DNA of 40,000 nucleotides from Anaeromyces robustus (GCA_002104895.1 MCFG01000383.1:1-40000); one strand, 5' to 3'; positions 17,982 to 31,305 are shown, counted from the first letter of the stretch. Numbers and translations are program-made. Notes: generated by a model not told the origin, from the sequence alone.

Positions 17982-20900
17982 TGATTTTGATAGGATAAAA
18001 TTTTATTTCATTTTTCATATTTCATTTTTCATTTATTAAACGTTTTATATTATTATTTATTATTTATTATTATTTATTATTATTATTAATAGAAAAGATG
18101 GAAAAAAAAAATAAAAAAAAAAAAAAAGGTGACATAAAAAAAAAATTTATTGACAATATTATCATTTAGGATAATTACGCCGATGGTTATAATTAATTAA
18201 TTATTAAATTAATGATTAATAATTAATGATTATTTAATTATTTATTTAATCGAATTTAATAATTATATATAGAACTTTTTATATGATAAATAATAAATGA
18301 TTATAATGATAATATAAGATATAAAATGCAAGTTTATTTTTTTTTTAAAAATAATAATAAATTAAAATAGGAAAGAATAGAGAAGATTTAATAGATATGA
18401 AGACAAAAAAGATGGTTTTGATAGGATAAAAATTAAAATATTAATAATTTTTAACTTTTAATAAGAATAAAAACTATATATTTTTATTTGGAATATGAAA
18501 AAGTATTTATATATATATATATAATAAAAGATTAAAATAATTATATCATTATTTATAAAAACAAAACTTTTCTGTAATTCTTTTTATAATTCTTTTTTTC
18601 TTTTTCTTAGAAAATAAAATAAAAAAATAAATAGTAAAATAAAAACATATACATGTAATAAACTTCTACAGAAAGTGTTATATAATAACTATAATAATAA
18701 TAATTATAATTATTATTATTAATAGATAGAATAATTCTGATAATAATATAATAAAATAGAAATTATAATAATTATTATATAATTTAATAGAAATAATAGA
18801 AATAATGGAAATAAAAAGTTTTAAATTTTTTTTTTAATAAAAAATTATTATTGTCAATGAAATTTTTTAAAACATTTTTAATATGACTAAATATAGAAAT
18901 TTTTTTATTATTATTATTTTATTATAAAATATGAAATATTAAATATTATATTCATATATATAATATTTAATAAATAATAGTTAATGATTAGAAGATTATT
19001 TATTTATTTATTATTGTTTATTATTAGGAAAATGTTACAATGTTTTATTTTATATAAAGTAAATCTAATAAACTAATCATAATAATTTTTTTTGGTTTTT
19101 TGTTTTTGTTTTCTGTAAATCCAATAATATATATAATAAATTCTTTATTATTATTATTTATAATGACTTTATAAAGTTTTCTTTTTTTTTTTTTTTACTA
19201 TTATTATTATTTTTTCAAATAAATAAATAATAAATAAATAAATAAATAAATAAATAATAATAAATAAAATTAAAGAAAAAAGAAAATACTGAAAAACTTA
19301 AAAACTAAAAAAAATTTTTTTAATAACAAATTAATTGTTAATTGTTAAAAAAAAACTAAAATTTTTTTATGAATCATTGGTTACAAAATTTAATATTTTT
19401 TTAATTTCAAGTTACAAAAAAAAAAAAAAAGAAAAAAATTTTTTTTTATTATTTTAAATTTGGAAAAAAGAAAAAAAAAAAATAAAAAAAATTAAATTAA
19501 ATTAAAAGAATGAATTAATATATTAAGAATTTATTGGAATATAGGATTAGTTAATTGAATTCCCATTTTTCATCCTATATTAGAATATAATAATAACATA
19601 TTATAAGTAGATTTTTTATTATTATTAAATTTGGAAATTGGAAATTGGAAATTGTTGTTAAAATTAAAATAAAATTAAAATAAAATAAAGTAGAAGATTT
19701 TTATATTTATTATTTATTATTTATTATTTATTATTTATATTTATTATTTAATAGTTATTATTTATATTTAAAAATTTATCCTAATCAATAGTATAAATAT
19801 AATAAAGAATTTATTATCACTATTTTAATTAATTCTATATTTTATCTTCTTTTTTTATCTACTTTATTCTATTATTCTACATATTCTATTCTATATATTC
19901 TATTATTCTAAATATTCTAAATAATAGTAAATAATAAAAATAATAATAATAAAAAAGTACATTCCTAAAAATATATAAATAAATAAAATAAATATATGAA
20001 TAAATGATACTTTAATAATTCTGTATTTTTTATTCTACATATTTTATATGCAGTGTGATAATAATAAAAAAAAATTTTTTTTTTTTAAAAAAAATAAATA
20101 ATAATAATAATTAAAAAGTTTAATTTTCATTATTACTTTATATAATTATTTAAAAAAAAAATAAAATAAAAAAAATAAATAAAAAAAAAAACAATTATTA
20201 ACAAACTTTATTTTTTTTTTATACACAATAATAAAATAATAAAATAATAATTAAGATATTAAGAAATAAAGAAATAAAGAATTTAGTATATTTAGTAAAG
20301 TTTTTTTTTTTTTTTAAAGTTTTTCCTTTAAAAGAATTGCTTTTGTTGTTGTTGTTGTTTTTGTTTTTATCTCTGTTATATATTAAATTAAATTAAAACT
20401 TTTTTTTTTCTGTTTTTTTTTCTTTCTGTTTTTTTTCCTATTATTTATTTAAATATACATATGTAATGATGTCATTATCGTAATTATATCTATGCATTTA
20501 TTTATTTATAGTATAACTAATTTTTTTTTCTTTATTTCCTTTTTTTGTATCAAAGAAAAAATACTAAAAAAAAAACACTTATTAAAAAAAAAAACAATAA
20601 TAAATAAATAAACAATAAGAAGAAATAATAATAAATAATATAATAATAATAATATTAACAAAAAATTAAAAAAAAATCATACCACTTTTATTACTCTTTT
20701 TTTTTTTTTTACTTTTTTTTTAATATTATTATTATTAGTTATCTTTTCTTTTTTTTTTTTTTATCTTTATCTTATATTTACTTTATCTTTAAATTTTTTT
20801 AAAAATTAAATATTAAATAATGACCTTTTTTTTTAATAATAAAAATATTTAAAAAGTAAATATTAAAATGAAAAAAAAAAAAAGTGGAGAATATTTAAGG

Positions 20901-22864
20901 TATTTAACTTTATTTCAATTCCATTTCATTTTATAAATCCAAAATTATTTTATCAGAAAAAAAAAAAAAAAGAAAAACAAAAAAGAGGATAATAAATAAT
21001 AAATAAATAATAATAATAATAAAAAAAACAGTAACATTTTTTTTATCCTATTACAGAATAATAATAATAATAATAATAACAATTTTTTTTTTTAAAAAAA
21101 AAAAAATAAATTATTACATATATTACTTAGTTACTTAGTATTATTATTTTTAAAAATGTAACAATTTTTTATTTATTTATTTTATTTTATATTTATTTTA
21201 TATTTATTTTATTATTTATATTTATTTATTATTTCAATTTTCAATTTTATATTTTTATATTTTCAATTTTATATCGTTTTTTTTTTTACAAAAAAAAAAA
21301 ATTTTTTTTTAAAGTTGCAGATCATTTACATTTTATGGAATTAAAAATATTTCTTTTTTTATTTTTTATTTTTTATGTTTTTATGTTTTTTTTTATTTCT
21401 ACTTCTTCTACTTTTTAAAATAAAAAGATAATTTATTTATTTATAATATATACATATACATAAATATTTTATTTTTATGGATGATTAAAATATAATTTTA
21501 ATAATAATAACAAAAAAAAAAGATTATATATATATCAATAAGTAAAATCTCTTATTATCTATCTATATATATATAAAGACTTCCATAATTAAAAAAATAA
21601 TAATAGAAGGCTTTTTTTTTTTTTTTTTACTTTTTTACTTTTTTTAATAATTAATTAATAAAATAATAATTAATAAATAATATTTAATATTTATTAATAA
21701 TTAATAATAATTAATAATTAATAATTAATTTAATAATTATTATTTATTAATTATTATTTTATTAATTGTTCATATTTTTATATATTATTATTTATTAATT
21801 ATATAAAAATATAAAATTCTTTTTAACTTTTTTTTTTTATTTTTTTTTTATTTAGTATTTCAAAATTTAAAATAAAAAAAAAAAATTGTTTTAATTTTAA
21901 TATTATAATTAAAATCTTTCCTTAATTAGAAATTCTTTATTGACATAAATAGAAATATTAAAAATTTTACCAAGAAATAAAAAATGAGATAAAGATCAAC
22001 CATTATAAAAAAAAAAAAAATTAAAAAAATTAAAAAAAAATTTTTTTATTTAAATTTTAATTTATTTAATAATATAATAATTTATAGTTTATTTCTAGAT
22101 GGAATATATTATTTTATATATAATAAATATAATAGATGATATATATAAAGTATATTTTATAGAGTATTGCGTAATATATAGTGCAATATAAAAAAATACT
22201 TTATTAAGAATTTTATAGTATTTTTTCCTTTTTTCTTTTTTCTTTTAAAATTAAAACAAAAATAAAAAATTAGAATAAAATAAAAAAAGAAAGAATATGA
22301 CATTTTAATAACTAAAAAAAAAGTTAATATTAATATTTTATTTTTAATTTTTATTTTTAATTGTAAATCAATTAATAATTAATAATTAATAATTTATAAT
22401 TAATAATTCATAATTAATATTTAATATTTAATAAATTTATTTTATTTTATTTTATTTTATTTTATTTTATTATTTTACTTCTATGCCATAAACTTTAATA
22501 AAATATTTTGTATAATAAAAATATAAAATATAAAAAACAAAACAAATAGAATTCTAAAAAAAATAATGAATATACAAAAAAAAAAGAGAGAGAAATCTAT
22601 ATAATCATTAATATAAATAATGAAAATCATTGAAAATCAATTTTAAACTTTTTTTTTTTTACCTTTCTCTCTTTAATTTTTAATATTGAAAATAACAAAT
22701 AAAAAAAGAAAAAGAGAAAGAGATGAATTTTAATAATTTAATTTTAATTTTAACCTGTGGATATCAGGATAAATTCAATGATTTTAGTTAATTCTATTTA
22801 ATTTTTATTTTCTTCTTTTAGTTTTAGTTTTAGTTTTATTTTTATTTTTTTTGCCTATATTTTT

Positions 22865-22902
<38 letters not shown>

Positions 22903-23611
22903 GAAAATACTTTAATTAAAAATTTAACAATATATGACATGACATAAAATGTAATCAAATAAAATCAAATAAAATACAATTTTATTATTATTTTTAATTA
23001 TTATTTTTAATTATTATTAATTATTATTATTATTTTGTTTTATTTTGTTTTGTTTTGTTTTGTTTTTGTTTTTATTTTTTTTAATTTTTTTATATACAAA
23101 TTTCATAATTAAAACTAAATACAACCATTAATAACAAAACATGAAAAGTTATTAATATTAATAAATATTAATATTATTTTAATTATTATCAACTATAAAA
23201 ATAATTATTAATACTTAATTACTTAATTAATTAATACTTATTTAATTAATTAATCTAATAAAAAAAATAAAAATAAAAAAACGATTTACTATTAATTATT
23301 AGTATTGTTTTTTTAACTTTTTGTTATTCTTTTTTTTTTAAAAAATTAATTAAATAATTAAAAAAAAAAAAAATCCATCATCATCATCATTATTATTATG
23401 GATATCCATTCCATTTAATAATACTTTTCTTTTTTTCTTTTTTTTTCTTTTTTTTATATTTAAAGTTTTTTTTTTATTTAAAGTTTTTTTTTTTTTTTTT
23501 TTTTTCATTTCTGTAAATGTAATTAATTTATAATTTTAAGTTTTTAAAGAGGAAAAAAAAAAAGAAAAAGGAAAAAAAAAATTTTTTTTTTAATTAAACT
23601 TTTTTTTTTTA

Positions 23612-23628
23612 ATTATTTTTTATTATTT

Positions 23629-23630
<2 letters not shown>
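23612..23630. repeat. Target site duplication, copy at poly(A) end
   Basis: ATTATTTTTTATTATTTTA lies directly against the T36 tract (the poly(A) of the minus-strand insertion). It is identical over all 19 bp to 24652-24670. Because the sequence is low-complexity AT, some chance similarity is expected, but an exact 19-bp match abutting the tail on one side and the start of the coding frame on the other is hard to explain otherwise. Confidence 0.7.

Positions 23631-23666
<36 letters not shown>
23631..23666 (-). other. Poly(A) tail, 36 nt (T36 on plus strand)
   Basis: This is the longest homopolymer noticed in the window. It begins 20 nt after AATAAA in the minus-strand sense, as expected for a genuine mRNA 3' end, and stops exactly at the flanking duplication. 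Confidence 0.75.
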
Positions 23667-23667
<1 letters not shown>

Positions 23668-23686
23668 GCAATAAAATAATGAAAAC

Positions 23687-23692
23687 TTTATT
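23687..23692 (-). promoter_or_regulatory. Polyadenylation signal AATAAA of the retrocopied transcript
   Basis: AATAAA on the minus strand is followed by 20 nt and then the 36-nt poly(A). The hexamer is common by chance in such AT-rich DNA; its spacing to the tail is what supports the call. Confidence 0.6.
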
Positions 23693-23834
23693 TAAATTTA
23701 ATTTAAAAAGTACATGTTATAAAGTAATTGTACATATTAAAACTTAATCTAATAAAGAATAATAATTTATTATTTAATAGATAGTAATAATTTATAATTA
23801 CTTCATATGGTATAGTGTATATTATTAAATTAAA

Positions 23835-24641
23835 TCAAGTTGGAAAGTTATTATCATTATTAGATGCGTGTGACCTACTGTCTTGTCCTACTGAATTGTC
23901 AGCTTCGACGCTCTTGGTTAGATTGTTGGGATACCTATTGAATAATGACCAGATCTGGCCACTAACAGTAGGCATAATTCTAAGTAAAAGTGCGGATGTA
24001 CGTACCAAAAGTGGAACATCCGAAAAGGTGCTAGGTTTAAGTTGCGCCTTACAAAGACTGTTCCACTCCTCTTTCCCCAAGTTATAATGATTAACTCTTC
24101 CACCAAGAAGGAAATAATATACCCTACTCCATTCCAACGAGTTGGAATGAAAATTTACCCCACTTGAAGCATTACTAACTAAATTATTATAATTAATACT
24201 ATTATTTAAACTATTATTATTGTTGTTGATACTATAACTGAAAGTATTATTTAAGTTGTAAGTTAAACTAACATAATGAATAAAACTATTAGAAACTAAG
24301 AAAGTACTATTTCGTGAAGAATTCTCCAAGGAGGAGAAATTGTTGAAGTAATTAAAACCAAAAAAAATGTTGTTGATAGTTAAATTATTAATGAATTGAG
24401 AGTAGTTGTATAGAAAATATGTAGATAAGCTAGTACTATTACTATTACTAACATTATTAATATTACTATTATCATTGCTATTACCATTATTATTACTATT
24501 AATATTAATATTACTATTACTACTGCTATTATTATTATAGATATTATCATAAATATTATTATTGTAGTTATTATTAAAATTATTAGAAAAGTTGATATTA
24601 TCAGAACTAACTAAAGGTTTTCGATTAACATACAAATAAAT
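23835..24641 (-). pseudogene. Asn-rich protein, C-terminal 268 aa, unidentified
   Basis: The frame is open for 268 codons from the 5' junction of the insertion to TGA at 23837-23835. No ATG occurs until 46 residues from the end, so this is the C-terminal part of a longer protein. The first half is Asn/Ser-rich low complexity. A roughly 100-residue non-repetitive region follows with WSRVYYFLLGGRVNHY, GKEEWNSLCKAQLKPS and RIMPTVSGQIWSLFNRYPNN. The last third is about 43 percent G+C, far above the surroundings, and uses more G/C-ending codons than the two host genes. I do not recognise the family: there is no zinc knuckle, reverse transcriptase or RNase H motif, no signal peptide and no clear membrane helix. 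The overlapping plus-strand frame at 23815-24087 (90 aa) is most likely antisense to this one. Confidence 0.6.
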
Positions 24642-24651
24642 TTATTATTTT

Positions 24652-24670
24652 ATTATTTTTTATTATTTTA
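24652..24670. repeat. Target site duplication, copy at 5' end of the retrocopy
   Basis: Exact 19-bp match to 23612-23630. In the minus-strand sense the junction reads AATAAAT then TAAAATAAT, close to the TT/AAAA cleavage preference of L1-type endonucleases, which is compatible with target-primed insertion. Confidence 0.7.
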
Positions 24671-25472
24671 ATTTATTAAAAAAAAAAAAAAGTTTTTTCT
24701 GTTTTTATTTTCTGTTTTTGTTTTTGTTTTCTGTTTTTGTTTTCTGTTTTTGTTCATTTTGTTCCATTGTCATTAAAAAAGTTAAAAAAATAAAATAAAA
24801 TAAAATAAAATTATATTCCAAGAGGATATTTTTATTTTTATTTTTATTTATATACTTTCAAAAAAAAAAATCAACATATTATAATAATGATTAAAAAAAA
24901 ATTTTTTTCATAAAGAAAGATATTTTAATTTTCTTTTCTTCTTTTATTAATTTTTCTATTTATTTATTTAATATTAGTTAAATAAAAAGTAAAAACAAGG
25001 AATTTTGAGTTATGAATTATTGTAATAAAAAAAATAAAAAATAAATAAATTCTAATTTCTAATTAAAATAAAAAAAAAATATATAAATATAAAAATATAA
25101 TTATTTAAATAAATAAATAAAATTTTTTATTTTTTTATATATTTTTTTTTAATTATTACTTTTATAGTAATTTTTAATTTTTTAATATTTTTTTTTATTA
25201 GTAAAAATCCACTTTTTCAAAAAAAAAAAAAAAATAAAAATTTTTATATAATAAATAAATAAAATAAAATAAAATAAAAAAAAGTTTATTCGATGATTCT
25301 ATTTTGTTACAAAATAAAAATTAGAATTGATATAAATTTTTTTGAAATTCATTAATTAATTATTAAATTATTAAATTATTAATAATATAAATTAATATTA
25401 ATAATAATTAAATAATTAATAATAATTATATAAATAAATAATTAAATAATTAAATAAGTACATATATTATTT

Positions 25473-25562
25473 TATTAAGATATTAAAATATTGTTATTGT
25501 ATTTGTTTAATTGTTTAATTGTTAATATTTTAATATCTTAATAAACAATTACAATAACAATA
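25473..25562. repeat. Nested inverted repeats (20-bp and 13-bp arms)
   Basis: TATTAAGATATTAAAATATT at 25473-25492 is exactly inverted at 25524-25543. The overlapping TATTGTTATTGTA at 25489-25501 is inverted at 25550-25562. The two stems cross, so they cannot both form fully; they could act as alternative hairpins. No coding potential or terminal duplication was found, and origin and function are unknown. Confidence 0.7.
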
Positions 25563-25704
25563 ACAATTAACAAATAAATAAGTAAATAATTATTGATTTT
25601 ATCTTTTTATTTCTTTTATATTTTATATTTTATATTTTATTTTATTTTTTATTTTATTTCATCTTAAAATTAATTATATTTTTAAGTTATCTTTTTCTTT
25701 AATT

Positions 25705-25743
25705 TCTTATTTCTATTTCTATTTCTATTTCTATTTCTATTTT
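25705..25743. repeat. (TTTCTA)6 hexamer array
   Basis: About six tandem TTTCTA units, pyrimidine-rich on the plus strand, followed by a longer T tract. A simple slippage repeat. Confidence 0.75.
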
Positions 25744-27285
25744 TGTATTTCTTTTTTTTTTTTTTTTTTTGTATTTTGTATTTTTTTGTATTTTGTTATC
25801 TTGTTATTTTGTTATTTTGTAATTAATTTTTTTCATTTAATGATTCATTATTAATATTATTAATATCCTTATAACTAATAATTAATAATTAATAAATAAA
25901 AATAAAAATAATAATTATTAATAAAAATAATTATTATTAATTATTATTAATTATTTGTTATTAATTATTATTTAAATTTTTTTTATTTTAGTTCATTTTT
26001 ATTTAAATAAACAATTTTTTTACCCCCTTTTTTTTCTTTCTATGCTTTTTCTATGTTTTTTCTTTTTGTTCTTTTGTTTCTTCTTTAAACTATTCTTTTT
26101 CCTTTTTCATTTACATTTATATTTAACATTTAATTAAATAGAATAAATAGAACGTTTTAAAAAATTATTAATAATTAATTATTAATAATTTCATATATAT
26201 TTATTATTTATTATTTATTAATTATATTTATTATTTATTAATTACTATTTATTATTATTCTTTTTTTATTTATTTTATTTTAATTTTATTTTATTTCCTT
26301 TTTTATTTTTTTTTGTTCTTTTTTTTTTACTTTACTTTTTTACTTTTTTTTTAGTTGTGGATAAATCATAAAAAAAAATATTAATATTTATAAACTTTTT
26401 TTTTTATTTTATTTAATATTAATAAAAGTTTTATTTTTTTTATTTTATTTTACTTTAATAATTAAAGTAAAAATAATCATATATTAAAATACATTTAAAT
26501 ATATTAAGTTATATATAATATTTTTAATTAATTAATTAAATATAATTACAATTATTTAAATATAAAATATTTATTTATTTAATTTATTATTTATTTATTT
26601 ATTTAAATAGTTATTTATTTATTTATTTATTTAAAATTTTTTAATTTCTTTTTTCTTTTTTCTTTTTTTTTTTTTTATATTGTTTTAATTCTTTTTTAAT
26701 TATTTTTTGTTTTAGTTACAAAATTATTATTTATTTATTTTCATTTATTTTTTTTATATTTATTTATTTGTATTCCAATTTTTTAATATTCAAGTTTTTA
26801 TTTTTTTTTTTTACAATTTTTACATTTTTTTTTACATTTTTTTAATATTTAAATAATAAAAATAAAGACAATAAAAGAATAATAATAATAAATAATAATT
26901 AAATTTAAATTTAAATTTAAATTATTTATTTATTATGGATATGTTTTGCCATCATTAATCATCATCATCATTATAAATAATATAATAAAATAAAAATAGA
27001 GAAATTAAAACATGTAATAAAATAAAATAAAACAAATTAATAATAATAATAATTAATAATAATAATATTAAATAAAATAAACTATTATCTTTCAATTTAT
27101 CATTCATTTTATCATTCATTTTATCACTTTTTTATTATTTATTTCTTTCTTTATTATTAATTATAATTTAAATCTTTTTATTTTATTTTCAATTTCATTA
27201 TTATATGTAATGAAATATTTCATTTATTGGTATCATTTTTATTATTATTATTATTCATAATACCAGATTTAAATGATTTCATTTT

Positions 27286-27360
27286 ATGTTTTATCTTTTT
27301 TCTTTTTTAATTTTTATTACCATTGAACCAATATAATAAAAGTAAAAAAAGATAAAACAT
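27286..27360. repeat. 16-bp inverted repeat with 43-nt spacer
   Basis: ATGTTTTATCTTTTTT at 27286-27301 is exactly inverted as AAAAAAGATAAAACAT at 27345-27360. A looser GGTAT...ATACC pairing lies just outside on the left (about 27229-27266). The spacer is not coding. The arms include GATAAAA. It could be a foldback element remnant or a transcribed hairpin; there are no flanking duplications to decide. Confidence 0.65.
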
Positions 27361-29636
27361 CATACTATTATTTTTATTCTTTAATCCATTCTATTCTTTT
27401 TATATTATTATTCTTTTTATATTTGTATTTTATTTGTATTTCATTATATTATATTATATTATATATTGTATTGTTTTTTCATTTTTAATTTTCATATTCA
27501 TTTTTAATATTTCAAAATTTCAAATTTTCATATTCATTTTCATTTGTAAAATTCTGTCATTTTAATTTTAATAATTATTTTTTTTTTTTAATTTTTTTAA
27601 TTTTTTTTAAATTTTTAATTTAAATAAATTATGTTAAAAACCCTAAAATAAATAGGTTACACAAACATTTAAATGAATTTTTAATTTGTATCACGATATT
27701 TAATCATTTTTCATTTATCTATTATATATTATAATAATAAAAATTTAATTTATAAATAATAGATATTAAATCATTTTTAATTTATTTTGTTTTATCATCT
27801 TTTATTTATAATTTATTCAATATGTAACAATAGAATATTGGATTTAATACAACTATACCTCTTTTTTATATTAATAAAATAATTAATAATAATTATTAAT
27901 AATTAATAAAATATAAAATAATTTTTTAATTTATTTTTTTATATTTTTTATTTTTTTATTTTTTATTTTATTTTTTAACTATTTCCTTTTTTGGAAATAA
28001 TCATTTATAATATATTATAAATATAAAATAATATATTATTAATAATATATTTAAATATAATTTAATATATAAATAATTACTTGGAATTGATTCAAAAAAT
28101 GTAAAATGTAAAATAAAAATAAAAAAAATGTTAATTTCTGTCAAAAAAATAAAATAAAATAAAAAATGATGGAGAAAAAAAAATTTTTTTTTTTACTTTT
28201 TAAAGATTAATCTATAACTACATATATAAAATTAGTAAAAATATCCTATTACAATATAAAAAGAAAAAAATTAAATATTTTTCTGTAATAATAAATTATT
28301 TTATTATTATTATTATCTTATAATATATATAATACATTTAATAATTATTATTATTATTTGATTGTTTCATGATTATGATTTTATTATTTAATTATACAAT
28401 AACTTATTTTATTAATTTGTTTTATTTTTTTTATAACTTTTCTTTTTTGTATAAATTTATTTATTTATTTACTTTTTTATTTTTTTTTTTTTTTGTTACT
28501 GTTTTTTTTAATTAATTAATTATAATTATTATTAATAGAAAAGTCTTAATGAAAAAACAAGAATATTTTTTTTCTGTTTTTCTGTTTTTCTGTTTTTTTT
28601 TTTTTTTTTTTTTTTTCGAAAATTGTTATTTCTTTACTATTACCATTACTTATTTAGTAAAATATTAGTTAATATTTTTTAACATACATTGATTTATGTA
28701 TAACACATGATTATCATTCCTTAATATTTTTTATTAAATTAATGCTATATATGACCATATAGAATTCAACAAAAAAAAAAAAACAATCAATAAAATAAAA
28801 ACAAAACAGAAAACAAAACAAAAAAAATAAAAAATAAAAAAAACACAAAAGAAACAAAATAATAATAAAAACAACTATATAATACTATTATATTGATATT
28901 AATATAAATATATAAGATTTTATATATTATAAATATATTATAATCAATTAATAAATAGATTATAAATAATTAATAAATAAAAAACAAATACAAAATAAAT
29001 AAAATATAAAATATTAAATATAAAATAATAAATATAAAAAAAAAATTTTTATAATAATTAAATAATTAATAAATTTAATATAATTAATATTTAAATCATA
29101 ATTAAATAATAAATAATAATATTATATAATAAATATAATATAAAAATGTTTTAATCTTTTCTTTTTTTTTTTTTTATTTAAAGATTTCCTTTAATGTCTA
29201 GAGTTTTTTCTTTTCTTTCTTTCTTTTTAAACATAAAATATATAGATTTATTTATTTATTCATTCATTCATTTATATAAAATCATTTTGTTTTTTTATTT
29301 TTAGTTATAAAAACATTAGATTTTGTCTTTACCTTTTGTTTTTAATTTTTATGTATTGTCTTATTTTTTATTAATAGTTTAGCCAAAATTAAAAGAATAG
29401 AAATTTTATATTTAATTTTTGTAATATTTTTTTTTGTGTTTTTTGTATCCTTTTTTTTTTAAAAGTTAAAAAAAAAGAATTAATTATAATATAACATAAT
29501 ATTATGTAATATATATATAAAAAAAAAAGATATTCATTTCTTTTTTTATATATAATAATAAATAATTATTATAGTAATATAAAATACGAAATATAAAATC
29601 AAGAATAAAATAAAATGAAATAAAAGAGATTTCAAT

Positions 29637-29651
29637 CATACCAATGGTATG
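29637..29651. repeat. CATACC-AAT-GGTATG short palindrome
   Basis: Six-base arms with a three-base centre, immediately followed by GTGTGTGTATACG. The patch is richer in G/C than the flanks. It could be a protein-binding site, but nothing nearby gives it a target. Confidence 0.4.
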
Positions 29652-30844
29652 GTGTGTGTATACGTTTTAATAATTCACTTATTAAGATATTTAAATATTA
29701 AAAATATAATTTATTTATTATTAAAGAACAATTAAATTAAAAAAAAAAAGAAACAAAGAAATAAAGAAAAAATAATAATAATTTAAAATTAAAAATTAAA
29801 AATTAAAAATTTACAATAGATAATAATAATATAAAATGGTTAATAATAAATTAAAAGAATATTTATTTTTAATAATAGTTGAAACATTTATTTTATACAA
29901 TGAACCATTAACAATTATAATAATAATAATAATAATAAATATATATAGTTATATTTTAACAATAAATAAATAGCAACAACTAAAATAACAACAACAACAA
30001 TAACAATAATAATAATAAAAATAATAACAATATATATTATTATTTTGACTTTTTTTTTATTAATCATTCTTATCATTTTAATCTTTCATATCATTTTAAT
30101 CTTTTATTTTAATTTTTTTTTTATTTTATTTTACTTAATAAAATCTTTTGATGTGGAAAAAAAATTACACAAAAAATAATAAAAAAAAAAGTTTTTCATT
30201 TTTTAGTATTCTTCCTAATTATTATTAATTATTTTTTTTTTTTTTTTTTTTTTTTTTTCATTTTTGTATTCCAAAATATTTCAACTTTTTTTTTTTTTTA
30301 ATTTTAATTACAAAATCTCTATTTAAAGTTATATTAATTTTTAATTTTTTTTTTTTAAATTTTTAAATTTTTAAATTTTCAAATTTTTAAAAGCACTTTT
30401 TTAAAAAGCAACAGAAAAAAAAAAAAAAAAAAACATTTTTTTCTTTAACTTTTTTTTCTTTATTTTAATTATATAAACATATCATGTGATTTATACTCAT
30501 GAAGGTATCATAAACACATAAAAAATAAAATAAAATAAAAAAAAAAGATGAAACTTTGAATATATATATGTACATATACATGTATATTTATTTATTTTAA
30601 AGTATAATACAAATATATATTTTATATAAATATATATTATATATAAATATATATTATATATATTCAAAAAAAGGATTTTATTATTTCATTATATTTTTTT
30701 TATTTTTATTTTTTTTATTTTTTTAATTTAGTTTTAGTTTTAAGTTTTTATTATATTATATTTAATATAAATAAATTGTTTATCAAATAAGATCATTCTT
30801 TCTTTTATACCATAAAAATTGTTAATCAATTTTTATTAATTTCA

Positions 30845-30900
30845 TTTTTATTTATTTTTATTTATTTTTATTTATTTTTATTTATTTTTATTTATTTTAT
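30845..30900. repeat. (TTTTTATTTA)5 decamer array
   Basis: About five tandem copies of the decamer TTTTTATTTA, followed by degenerate ATTTT units. A simple slippage repeat. Confidence 0.75.
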
Positions 30901-31274
30901 TTTTATTTTATTTATTCTTATTTTATTTATTCATTACACCATAATAGTTATTTAACCATTATCCATTATGTAGTAACAAAAAAATATATATTTATAATTT
31001 TTTTTTTCTTTTTAATAATAATCAATATAAAACATAAAACTTAAAAACAATAAAAATGTAAAACAATTTTTTTTTTATTTTATATTCTATGATTTTTTGA
31101 ATTAATTAATTAATTAATTAATTAATCAATTTACTGGTAATTCCAAAAATTATTTTTTTTTTTTTTTTTATAAATATGAATATTAATAAAAAGATTTTAG
31201 ATTTTACCTTTTGTAAATTATTAATTAATTATTATTTATTTATTTATTTATTATTTATTTATTAATTAATTAAT

Positions 31275-31305
<31 letters not shown>

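Larger units (their letters stand above)
8462..23611. other. Gene-free AT-rich interval
   Basis: About 15 kb without any supported gene. No conserved protein segment, tRNA, rRNA or snRNA was found on either strand. The DNA consists of poly(A)/poly(T) tracts of up to about 28 nt (for example T28 at 13154-13181 and A28 at 17260-17287), ATT/AAT triplets, AAAT and AAAAT arrays and short minisatellites, the clearest of which are listed separately. Stop codons are dense in all frames. A few less AT-biased patches of 10-35 bp (around 10200-10230, 14147-14185, 17458-17480, 18165-18190, 22755-22775) are too short to classify. Confidence 0.7.
23612..24670 (-). mobile_element. 5'-truncated retrocopy with poly(A) and 19-bp TSD
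   Basis: On the minus strand the insertion reads as follows: 19-bp duplication (24652-24670), an open coding frame (24641 to 23835), a 3' UTR of about 170 nt with AATAAA 20 nt before its end, a 36-nt poly(A) (23666-23631), then the same 19 bp again (23612-23630). Gene sense, poly(A) and duplications all agree in orientation. This is the signature of target-primed reverse transcription by a LINE-type machinery. The source could be a host mRNA or the 3' end of a LINE; no reverse-transcriptase motif is visible. The absence of a start codon near the 5' junction fits the 5' truncation typical of such copies. Perfect flanks, intact tail and uninterrupted frame imply a young insertion. The 5' junction is ambiguous by about 10 bp because of AT-rich sequence. 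Confidence 0.75.

Noticed and set aside
17985-18431. 16-bp direct repeat TTTTGATAGGATAAAA (17985-18000 and 18416-18431)
   Set aside because: It was considered as a flanking duplication of an insertion, but there is no A tail or compositionally distinct body between the copies. Local duplication or chance is sufficient.
23815-24087. Plus-strand 90-aa frame with an ATG start
   Set aside because: It lies antisense to the longer minus-strand frame, and the poly(A), AATAAA and duplications all indicate that the minus strand was the transcript.
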